A stretch of 64,000 nucleotides of DNA, taken from NCBI RefSeq assembly GCF_003838195.1, contig NZ_RCBY01000003.1:1-64000 (forward strand). The letters run 5' to 3'. This DNA comes from Okeania hirsuta. Its GTDB lineage: Bacteria > Cyanobacteriota > Cyanobacteriia > Cyanobacteriales > Microcoleaceae. The notes beneath the pieces were generated by a model, which was given only the letters and a program-made list of their open reading frames with translations, did no database searches and was not told the DNA's origin. Of this stretch, positions 30,090 through 37,749 are shown piece after piece (the first letter of the stretch is position 1; the number at the start of each line of letters is the position of its first letter). The position numbers and the translations under genes were made by a program.

Positions 30090-31490
30090 CTAACCAGCAA
30101 TAAAAGCAGCAATAACAAACAGAAATAAAATTACTAAAATCCCAATAATTACGGCACTTGAAATTAATAATAAAGAGATAATCGACCATATTCTCTGATG
30201 CTTTCTAAATTCAGCAACATTTTTCCATTTGCGGCTTTTCCAAGCCCACTCATTTCCTTTAAGACCTAAAATTATTCCTGTCAGCAACCATCCCATACCT
30301 AAGGTAACAAAACTTAAATCAATCCAGGCAATTAATCCTATCCAAACATGATTAGTTAAACACCACAAACCAGGCAAGAAAAATGCCCCCCAATTCCAAC
30401 CAATAATTTCTGCTGGTACGTCATTTGAACTATGAATAATATTTCCGAGTTTTGGAATAGAAGCTATGGCTGTTTTTGTCTCTATTTTTTGATTCTTTGA
30501 CTCAGTTTTACTGATTTGAGTTAGTGCAATAATTTCCGGTTCTGGAGGTTGTAGCTGTACTAATATTTCCTCCGCTGATTGGAAGCGATCGCCAGGAATA
30601 AAAGCTAACATTCTATTTAAAATACCATCAAACTTCGGACTTAATTTTAGTTCTTTACTCCATTGCCACTGCATTGTTTTTGTATTAATTAACTCTGAGG
30701 GAAGTTTACCAGTCATTAATACTAAACAAGTCACTCCTAAAGCATACAAATCACTATGTGGAGCAACTATTCCTAACCGCATTTGTTCGTCAGGAGCATA
30801 ACCAAATTTACCTAATTTAGTGCCAGAATAAACAACATTTTCGGAACTATCAGCTTTGTGAGAAACTTCGGCAGCAATTTGTTTTACTCCACCCAAATCA
30901 ATTAAAATTGGTAACCCATCTTCTGCCCGACAAATAATATTATCAGGAGCAATATCTCGATGAATAATTCCTCGACTATGTAGATAATTTAAAACTGGTA
31001 ATATTTGACGAATAAAGTCAATTATTTCAACTTCGCTAAAAAATTTACCTTGTCGCCGACGTTGACTAAGCAGAGATTCATAAGTTTGCCCTTCAATAAA
31101 ATCTTGCACCAAAAACAAACATTTATTTTCCCGAATAAATTCCCAAAAACGGGGGATTTGAGGATGATTAATTTGATGTAATATCATTGCTTCTCGGTGA
31201 AAAAGTTCCTCCGCTTTTTGTATAAATTCAGTGCCTTGGTTTCCTGGTGTTAATTGTTTTAAAACTACTGCTTGCTTAAATCTACCTGTGTCTTCTGCTA
31301 AGTAAGTTTTGCCAAATCCACCTTGACCTATTTGACGAATAATTATGTAGCGGTTTCTTAATTTACTTCCTGGTTTTAATTCCGTAGATGCTGTTTGAAA
31401 GGGTTTTATTTCCTCTAGAAAAGCACCACAGTTAGAGCAAAAGCGAGAGGCAATAGTATTGTTATGTCCACAGTTTGTACAAGTAGTCAT
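30090..31490 (-). CDS. Ser/Thr protein kinase with zinc ribbon and C-terminal membrane domain
   Basis: A 466-residue protein. Residues 4-21 form a CxxC...CxxC zinc ribbon (CTNCGHN, FCSNCG). A Hanks-type kinase follows: glycine loop IGQGGFGKTYLAED, VLK lysine K78, HRDIAPDN (D179, N184), and DLG at 198-200 in place of DFG. The C-terminal third has several membrane segments (WGAFFLPGLWCL, WIGLIAWIDLSF, LLLISSAVIIGIL) with GNEWAWKSRKW, a layout common in cyanobacterial kinases. The start at 31490 (MTTCTNC) is chosen because the zinc ribbon begins there. It probably phosphorylates unknown partners; not part of an obvious operon. Confidence 0.9.
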   Translation of the reverse strand: MTTCTNCGHNNTIASRFCSNCGAFLEEIKPFQTASTELKPGSKLRNRYIIIRQIGQGGFGKTYLAEDTGRFKQAVVLKQLTPGNQGTEFIQKAEELFHREAMILHQINHPQIPRFWEFIRENKCLFLVQDFIEGQTYESLLSQRRRQGKFFSEVEIIDFIRQILPVLNYLHSRGIIHRDIAPDNIICRAEDGLPILIDLGGVKQIAAEVSHKADSSENVVYSGTKLGKFGYAPDEQMRLGIVAPHSDLYALGVTCLVLMTGKLPSELINTKTMQWQWSKELKLSPKFDGILNRMLAFIPGDRFQSAEEILVQLQPPEPEIIALTQISKTESKNQKIETKTAIASIPKLGNIIHSSNDVPAEIIGWNWGAFFLPGLWCLTNHVWIGLIAWIDLSFVTLGMGWLLTGIILGLKGNEWAWKSRKWKNVAEFRKHQRIWSIISLLLISSAVIIGILVILFLFVIAAFIAG

Positions 31491-31589
31491 ATTTATTAAC
31501 TCGAAGGAATAAGGAAGAAGGGTAACTAATAATCCCAATATTAACTTTATGCTTGGCCAACATCTGAATACAAGCATGGTTTATGAGAT

Positions 31590-31856
31590 ATTGATATCCC
31601 TTGGTATGGCAATGGGTAATTACCAATATTATAGCTTTGCCTATAGGTTTATCTATTTTGGGGGTCGTTACTTTTGCTGCATTTGTGATTATTTTTGAAG
31701 TGCCTTTACAAGAAAATGACTGGCCTCCATACCCATTACCATTAGGTTATTTCTTGAAAATTTTGATAACTTGAGTAATTTTAACTGCTTTACAATGGTT
31801 TTTGCTACGACAAAAAATTACTTATGCTTCGTGGTGGGCAACATTCAAAAATTAAT
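31590..31856 (+). pseudogene. relic of a small membrane protein
   Basis: The frame from about 31,612 reads TNIIALPIGLSILGVVTFAAF, FEVPLQENDWPPYPLPLG, then a TGA at about 31,772, then VILTALQWFLLRQKITYASWW and a stop. This composition and LQWFLLR..I..ASWW pattern is typical of a cyanobacterial multi-TM family, but most of it is missing. Confidence 0.45.
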
Positions 31857-32230
31857 AATTAACAGTTAATAATTAATAATTACCTCTCCTTGAAAAGAAG
31901 ATGATTGACGCAGTAGGGAAAATTTTTTCTTCTCTTGATTCGATTGGATATGGCTCCGAGACCCGCTCTTGACAGATCCGCTCCGAAGATCGCCATCCCA
32001 CCCTACGGGAAGCTACGCTAACGACCGTGATTGGATATGGTGAGGGGACCTCGCCATCCCTCAACCGCTTTTTTCCCCTTAAAAGGGGAGGCTTTAAACC
32101 ATAATTATTTAATTATTAATTATTAATTATTCGGTAAATAATACAGTTCAGTTAATAGCATTATTTCTGTTTTTGGGAAGTAAATTTAATTATCCGGATT
32201 TTATATTAAACTTTAATTATTCGGTAAATA
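31857..32230. repeat. dispersed repeat and AT-rich spacer
   Basis: 31,935-32,075 shares its words (GGATATGG, CGCCATCCCACCCTACGGGA, GCTACGCTAACGACCG) with 22,290-22,360. TTAATTATTAATTATT simple repeats flank it. Confidence 0.5.
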
Positions 32231-32425
32231 TTAAGCTAAATTCCGCCACCTATTACTTTCAATACTAGGGGAAGTTGGATTCTCCTTACTTTTATTCATT
32301 AAATCTTCTAAATCTGGAGGAAGAAATCCTCCGACCACACTTTCTAGTTCATATTCTTGTAATGCCACTAAACCATTCTCTACTTGATTAATTTTTTGAT
32401 TTTTCTTGGCTTTAATTTTCTTCAT
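32231..32425 (-). CDS. double-glycine leader peptide (bacteriocin/RiPP-type precursor candidate)
   Basis: A 64-residue peptide with a basic N-terminus (MKKIKAKKNQK) and a leader ending LQEYELESVVGG, which fits the L-x-E-L-x-x-V-x-GG signature cut by peptidase-containing ABC transporters. The predicted core is residues 34-64 (FLPPDLEDLMNK...RWRNLA). No transporter, modification enzyme or immunity gene is recognisable nearby. The neighbours are a second 56-residue protein (32863-33033) and glycosyltransferase relics, so it may be an orphan precursor or the remains of a cluster. Confidence 0.55.
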   Translation of the reverse strand: MKKIKAKKNQKINQVENGLVALQEYELESVVGGFLPPDLEDLMNKSKENPTSPSIESNRWRNLA

Positions 32426-32862
32426 ACTTAATATTTATCTCTTTGTATTGAGGAATTTAGACTCAGTAGAGAAGCTGAGTGGTCATACCAGATTCGGTTA
32501 TCAAAGATACTTTATGAGGATGCAAGATTCAACCTTTTCTCATCTACCCTAAACTTTCTCTCTGTAAAAGTTAGTATGTAAGCATTCAGCGGTCAGCCAT
32601 CAGCTATTAGCTATTGCTTTTAGTTTAGGATCAAAGCTTTATTCATTGTCTTACTACAAAAGTTGCCTTCCTTATCCTTAAAGTCTATATTAATTTAAAC
32701 ACTGTCCTATATGAGAGAGTCTTGTTGCTGAAGTCCGCAGTTCCTCCGGAGGAGGCTAGCTGACAGCTAATAGCTGAATGCTTACGTTAGTATAATGTAG
32801 GGATGTTCTATGAAATATCCCTGCTCACTACCTAATACTTAATACTTGACTTAAGCTTTTAC
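32426..32862. other. intergenic region
   Basis: Contains repeat words (GCATTCAGCGGTCAGCCATCAGCTATTAGC near 32,583, read in two parts, and CCTCCGGAGGAGG near 32,742) but no gene. Confidence 0.4.
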
Positions 32863-33033
32863 TTAACACTTAAAAGAATTATTTGTTTCATTACTTTTGT
32901 TTAGTGCTTGTTCTAAAATTTGTGACCGGATAAAAGTACGTTGTTGATACAGTGCATAGAGTAATAATTCTTGCTGTTTAATCTGCTCTTGTGTTTTTTG
33001 ATAAAGTATCTTCCAATCATGTTCTGCTGACAT
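32863..33033 (-). CDS. small helical protein, unknown
   Basis: 56 residues from MSAEHDWKILYQ. Highly helical and Q-rich (KTQEQIKQQELLLYALYQQR), with a terminal cysteine. AGGAG sits 9 nt before the chosen ATG at 33033, which supports it as a real gene. Not recognised. It lies between the double-glycine peptide and a truncated glycosyltransferase on the same strand. It could be a small partner or regulator, but nothing in the sequence shows this. Confidence 0.5.
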   Translation of the reverse strand: MSAEHDWKILYQKTQEQIKQQELLLYALYQQRTFIRSQILEQALNKSNETNNSFKC

Positions 33034-33115
33034 AATAAAGACTCCTTTAGATATCAAATATGAAGTTTAATTTAAAGATAGAGCTTAAAAAATGAAAGAA
33101 GAAAAAATTTTATTT

Positions 33116-33283
33116 TTAGTAAATCCCCTTCTTTTTTATTAATTTTTGAACAGGGGAAAATAGAGTAACTTCATGCCCACAGCAAACTAATTCATCTGTC
33201 AAGGAAGCTACTATTAATTCAATGCCACTATAGCCAACGGGAAAAATTTTTTCCCATAAAGGAGTAACTTGAGAAATCCGCAT
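33116..33283 (-). pseudogene. N-terminal fragment of a family-4 glycosyltransferase
   Basis: The 55-residue reading MRISQVTPLWEKIFP..YSGIELIVASLTDELV.CGHEVTLFSP is the first Rossmann unit of GT4 enzymes (family pattern YGGIE...LTDEL...GHEVTLFA). It ends prematurely at 33116. Only the N-terminus is present. Confidence 0.75.
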
Positions 33284-33507
33284 ATAAAAATCTCCTAAGT
33301 CCTGAGATGAAAATTTTTAGAAGTAATATTTTGGTACACAGTTTTACTCAGCTATAAGCTGTAAATCTTGATAACAAAATATTAATTAAAGTTTTTGGTT
33401 ATTGCCAAGGTCGGTATAGCCGTTCAAAAGGTAGGGATATCTACACTTTGGTATAATACCTCAGAACTTTAGAACTTTATTCTCATTAGTTAAGCGGACA
33501 TAATATA

Positions 33508-33608
33508 TAGCGTTTCTCAAATTAGTGAGATACGGTTATCTTTTTATCTTTTTATTCCCTGTTCCCTCAAACCTAAAATTTTGTACCTCACCAGTATAGG
33601 AATTGCTA
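33508..33608. mobile_element. MITE, family B
   Basis: 101 bp, ends TAGCGTTTCTCA and ...GGAATTGCTA, flanked by TA (33506-33507, 33609-33610). It shares the internal word ACCTAAAATTTTGTACCTCA (inverted) with the element at 47392-47505. Confidence 0.6.
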
Positions 33609-33646
33609 TAAAACTTAAAATTAATACTTAATTTAAAGTTCTACTT

Positions 33647-33850
33647 CACACTTATAATCATTTTTTTTTCCATAATTTTCCATAACTCTGCTTGTACCTT
33701 TTCAACTACTTCTTGCTACTCCCTTGACTGAGATTGACGGAATAATTTCATTGTGGGATACCAAGAGATATTTTCTACTTCTTGTAACCAACGCCAATCA
33801 GCATTCGTACATACCAAAATAATCTGCTGACATTACTGTTCTAAAATTAT
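33647..33850 (-). pseudogene. duplicated 3' fragment of the TIGR03032-TPR-glycosyltransferase gene
   Basis: Nearly identical to 37,743-37,910 (end of the gene at 37750-40092: NADWRWLQE to LWEIMEKK-like). It then jumps to a segment equivalent to about 38,435-38,460 (CAGCAGATTATTTTGGTATG on the coding strand). It is therefore a deleted partial copy 4 kb from its source. Confidence 0.7.
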
Positions 33851-33913
33851 AGTAATCAGGAAGCAGACATTCCTCTATGTTTCTACTCCCTGCTCCCTTT
33901 TTATTCAAATTTA

Positions 33914-34045
33914 TAGCAATGAGCGCTGGTATATTTACAAATTGCAGGAGGGGTTAAATAGCTAAAAGTTTTATATTATTCCTTCGGAATGCTGCGCAAA
34001 CGGCAATTTATTCCCCCTGTTGCCTGTTGCCTCTCTTGGTGCGCA
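33914..34045. mobile_element. MITE, family C, degenerate (reverse orientation)
   Basis: Starts TAGCAATGAGCGCTGG after a TA. It shares ATATTTACAAATTG, TAGCTAAAAG and the GTTGCCTGTTGCC words with the copies at 49989-50117 and 61301-61411. The far terminus is missing or altered; it merges into GCATTCCCTCTCTTGG repeats also seen at 52,280-52,335. Confidence 0.5.
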
Positions 34046-34287
34046 TTCCCTCTCTTGGTCAGCATTCCGCAAGCGAGCTGGCGTCGTCGCGGGGATTGGT
34101 AACTTGTGCCTCCTGAAAGATAACTTAATATCCGAAGTTTCGGTAAATATTTGGTTTGATGGGTTCAGCCTAACCTTTAGAATCTATCTTTGTCAGCAGG
34201 GGAACGATCGTTGAATTCGTCAAACCTAGTTTTGTCGAGGAAACACTTGAGGAAATTGAAATAATGAGTTGTGGAGACTTTTAAAGT

Positions 34288-34878
34288 ATGTTTAGTCGAT
34301 GCTTTAGGAGATTGCTTGCGATTGCCATTTCTTTAGTATTGTGTCTGACACTGGATATTACATCTGCATCTGCAAAAACCCTGTCATTTAAAACAGAAGG
34401 GAATATGAAGCGAGACGGCCTCCTAACAGGTCAACTTATATTCAGTGATACAGCTTTACAGGAAGCATTGCGTGAGATGTCGGATCAGCAAGGGTTAGGA
34501 GAGCCTATTCCCTTGAGTAGGATTGAAGGAGCTAAGTTCACATTTAAGTATGTTTCTCCCTATTCTGGAGCTGAACATACTGAGGAAACACTGTGCGATA
34601 AGAAAGTTTACGATATCAGTGAATTTCAAGATATACCTTTGACTGGGGGAGGTGAACCAACGCTAGCGCTGTCTGGAGGTCAGCCAGAATTTGTTGATTT
34701 TAGTTCGTGCATTGAAAAGTTGAGTAGTGTTTCATCTAAGATTTCGTCAGTTGATTCCAGAGTTTTTTCTAGCACAGTAGATTCTCTATTTGGTAAGCTG
34801 AATGTATATGATAAAGATGAGATGGGTTATGTACTCTATAAAAGGGTTCGACCGATAAAGTTTGTGTTGAAACCTTAG
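34288..34878 (+). CDS. exported protein, unknown function
   Basis: A 196-residue protein with a clear signal peptide (RRLLAIAISLVLCLTLDI, cleavage after TSASA). The mature part opens TLSFKTEGNMKRDGLLTGQLIFSD, resembling cyanobacterial exported proteins with an internal-strand pattern, and contains two cysteines (C101-region LCDKKV and SSCIEKL) that could form a disulphide. Not recognised further. It is followed 29 bp later by an exported TPR gene on the same strand, so they may form a unit. Confidence 0.65.
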   Translation: MFSRCFRRLLAIAISLVLCLTLDITSASAKTLSFKTEGNMKRDGLLTGQLIFSDTALQEALREMSDQQGLGEPIPLSRIEGAKFTFKYVSPYSGAEHTEETLCDKKVYDISEFQDIPLTGGGEPTLALSGGQPEFVDFSSCIEKLSSVSSKISSVDSRVFSSTVDSLFGKLNVYDKDEMGYVLYKRVRPIKFVLKP

Positions 34879-34907
34879 AACCTGTTTGTATTTTTTATGT
34901 AATAATT

Positions 34908-35651
34908 ATGGGGTTTCTGATGAGAACTATTGCAGGAACATGGATAGTGCCACTCACAGTAAGTTTATGGTTATTTTTCACTTCACACGTTCAAGCCATC
35001 AATGCTCAAGTTATTAATGCTCAAGTCTTTCATCACTTCTTCTCAAATGACTTAAATTCAGAGGTAGTTATTTCTCGCCTATCTGAAGAAAATTTGTCTC
35101 AATTAAAAGAGTCATTTATAGAAGATCGGTTTGATTTTGTTAATACTCTAAGAAGCGATTGTTTGGAATCATCCGATCTGACAGAAATTGAAGACAATTA
35201 TTGTGCAGTGATTGCCCATTCATTTGATTTTGTGGCTTGGAATAATTTAGGGCAAAAATTGTTTGTTCGAGGACGTGATAAGGCAGCTCTTATGGCTTAC
35301 GATCATTCACTGTTAATTAATCCAGAATATTCCCTTGGATTAGCTAATCGGTGTGGTGTATTAAGTCGTTTAGGGGAATATAATCAAGCTCTTGTCTCTT
35401 GTGAATTAGCCCTTAAGGGGGATGGTCGTTGGGGAATACGAGGAGCTGCTTTAGCTTGGAATAACAAAGGAGACGTTTTATTTAACCTGAAACGTTATCA
35501 GGAATCGTTAAGTTCGTTTGATCGCGCGTTGGCAATTAGTCATAATTATGCAGGTGCCCAACGGAATCGAGCAGTTGTTTTACACCAGTTACAAAAAATT
35601 ACTCAAGAACAAGGAGAGGATAATGATATTCGATTTTCTGAATCTGTTTGA
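34908..35651 (+). CDS. exported TPR protein
   Basis: A 247-residue protein. Signal-like N-terminus (MRTIAGTWIVPLTVSLWLFF, then SHVQA). The translation start may be 34908 or the internal ATG at 34920, which has GGGG upstream. Three TPR units lie at about residues 110-235 (AWNNLGQKLFVRGRDKAALM, ANRCGVLSRLGEYNQALVSC, AWNNKGDVLFNLKRYQESL). Probably a periplasmic scaffold of unknown partners. Its last 30 bp overlap a 42-residue membrane protein gene. Context: second gene of a 34288-35751 cluster. Confidence 0.75.
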   Translation: MGFLMRTIAGTWIVPLTVSLWLFFTSHVQAINAQVINAQVFHHFFSNDLNSEVVISRLSEENLSQLKESFIEDRFDFVNTLRSDCLESSDLTEIEDNYCAVIAHSFDFVAWNNLGQKLFVRGRDKAALMAYDHSLLINPEYSLGLANRCGVLSRLGEYNQALVSCELALKGDGRWGIRGAALAWNNKGDVLFNLKRYQESLSSFDRALAISHNYAGAQRNRAVVLHQLQKITQEQGEDNDIRFSESV

Positions 35652-35750
35652 TGTGCGCTGGCTATTAGTTTTTTCACCCATTACAAGTGCTATCGCTTGG
35701 GGGATGATCGTCTATACCGAATTTGACCCCTGGAACCCTTGGCAGTTCTA
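35622..35750 (+). CDS. 42-residue single-TM protein
   Basis: Starts inside the end of the TPR gene with a strong ribosome-binding site (GGAGAGG seven bases upstream of the ATG). Sequence: NLFDVRWLLVFSPITSAIAW carries one membrane helix, and the tail has a WNPWQF end. Small membrane proteins of photosystems have a similar size and the RW-LLVF-P pattern recalls PsbY, but the match is weak and I do not assign it. The overlap and RBS argue that it is translated. Confidence 0.5.
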
Positions 35751-35751
35751 A

Positions 35752-36000
35752 GCTGGAGTTTAGACCAGGGTAAACGCATCTTATTTTGAAGTTCTGACAG
35801 AGTCAAAAATGTCAGACTTCTCAGTATTTATATTTAGGGCTTGCTGATTAAATCTAAAACCCACATTCCCCACGACAAAATGTAGTACATAAAGAGAGGG
35901 AAACTTGAGTAAGTATTTAGACTTATAGTATAGGGTAAGAAGCCGGGACTTTAGTGAAAAAAAGGTAAAAAAAAGGTGATAATATATACCTGACAAGTCT
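35752..36000. other. intergenic / IS701 left flank
   Basis: Contains TTAGGGCTTGCTGATTAAATC (about 35,836), which may be an IS end, and AT-rich sequence. Confidence 0.35.
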
Positions 36001-36009
36001 TTTACGTTA

Positions 36010-37370
36010 ATTACTCCCTGGGGAAAGTCCAATGAAAGAAACAACTTCAGTGGCCATGCCCTCTTGTTTCCATGGATGGTGCGTTCGCGGTAGCGTTGCG
36101 TAAGCAAATCACTTTAACAATGTATTTAAGACAAAAGCTCAAAAAACAGGGTTTAGAAACTATATAGGAGGATTATTAGGAGAAAGCCAGAGAAAAAACT
36201 TGTCTCAGATATCAAACAACACGATAGGTCTGTCATACCACAAATTACGACATTTCCTAGTTCGAGCCAACTGGTCAGTAGATGCTGGTATGGGAGCGTC
36301 GTCTTCAAGTGATGTGGGAATGTCGCCAAACAAAACCTTCTCGTTCATTTGCTTTAATTATAGACGATTCAGGCCACAGAAAAAGCGCACCGCCTGCGCC
36401 GAGGAAACCTCGGCGTAAAGACGGAGCAAGAAGTGGTAATTTAACTGCAGGAGTAGGGCGACAATATATAGGAGAAATAGGAAAAACAGATAATAGTATA
36501 GTCGTGGTGACAACTCATCTTTATGATGGAGTTAAAAGTCTACCTTTAGACATAGCTTTGTATCAGAAAGCTGATTCTTTTCCAAAGGGAAAAAAGACCC
36601 AGAATTTGTCAAGAAACCAGACTTAGCAATGTCTCTAGTAGATCAATTTTTGTCTAGAGGAAACCAACCAGAAATTGTGTTAATTGATGGAGGCTATTAT
36701 AACAATACATCATTCTTAAATCAACTAGAGAAAAGAAATTTAACTTATATAGGAGGATTAGCTAAAAATAGAAAAGTAATCATCAAAAAACAGGATAACA
36801 TTAAAGAAGAAATTAGATTAGACAAGCTAGCATAAAGTATACCTCAAAAAGCTTTTCACTTAGTTCAACTAAGTACAAATCATACTACAGAAGTTTTGGT
36901 GGCCACATTAAAAGTAGAACTGTCTCGGATGTCAGGTCAAAAAACTATAGCTATCGTTATGAATGTCAAAAGTTTTTCTGATGCCACTAATATTAACTAT
37001 TATATTACTAATATAGAACACAAATGTGTAACTTCAGATTGGATATTTTCTACTTACTCTCAGAGAAATTGGGTGGAAGTTTTCGTGATTAGAAGCCAAA
37101 GGATGGCTAGGGCTAAGAGAATATCAAGTCAGAGATCAAAGAAGCTTGAAAAGGCATTTTACTTTAGTATTTTGTGCTTATACATTTATTATCTGGCATC
37201 AGTTAACAGGAGGCATAAGAAGGCGTTGGGCTAACAAAACTTTAGAGACCTTTACTGATACTTTAGAAGCATTTCATACAGCGATATCTTACCGTTTTAT
37301 CAAGTGGTTAGATGAAAACATCGACGTATTTACCGCTCATAAAGAGAGGTTGGGGTTTGTTTGGGTTTGA
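36010..37370 (+). pseudogene. IS701-type transposase, degraded
   Basis: Pieces in several frames: SYHKLRHFLVRANWSVD, RSFALIIDDSGHRKS, GVGRQYIGEIGKTDNSIVVV, then EIVLIDGGYYNNTSFLNQLE, and C-terminal REYQVRDQRSLKRHFTLVFC and YTFIIWHQLTGGIRRRW. These are IS701 family motifs (DDE endonuclease with DDSG and DGGY acidic residues). Frameshifts occur near 36,300, 36,605, 36,834 and 37,090, and a small in-frame insertion APPAPRKPRRKDGAR lies after GHRKS. Confidence 0.8.
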
Positions 37371-37375
37371 AATTT

Positions 37376-37580
37376 GCTAAAGTCCCGCTATCTGCCACCA
37401 TTAAACTGTCAAAATTTAACTGATTTTTAAACTCTTTCATGGCTAGTACAAACTGTTTTTGGTCAGATTCATTTCCCGACCCAATTCTCATCCACAATGG
37501 TACATCTCCATCGTTTGCGCAAATTAAATCCATGATAAATTGCTTTAAATCGGGTCGTTTATCTCTTGAATATCCAGGGG
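37376..37580 (-). pseudogene. IS1634-type transposase fragment
   Basis: Reverse-strand reading PGYSRDKRPDLKQFIMDLIC, NDGDVPLWMRIGSGNESDQK and FDSLMVADS is the middle of IS1634/DUF4277 transposases. It ends abruptly at the junction with the IS701 relic (after ADSGTLANF). Confidence 0.75.
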
Positions 37581-37689
37581 TCCTCAGTCCTCACAAGTTT
37601 CGGAAATTCAAGAACGAGAATAGGGGAAAAAGGGGATGCAGTCCCGCGATGTCGCACGGCGCACCTAGTAGCGCACCAAGCAGGTAGAA

Positions 37690-37740
37690 AAATGCTCCCA
37701 TCTCCCCATCTCCCCATCTCCCCATCTCCCCATCTCTTAA
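37690..37740. repeat. CTCCCCAT simple repeat
   Basis: About five tandem CTCCCCAT units just before the 3' end of the next gene. Confidence 0.7.
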
Positions 37741-37749
37741 TTTAAGGTT

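Noticed and set aside
34020-34214. 64-codon plus-strand frame
   Set aside because: Translates the GCATTCCCTCTCTTGG repeats and the family C MITE edge; no protein features.
36200-37370. Several short hypothetical genes
   Set aside because: They are frameshifted pieces of one IS701-type transposase.
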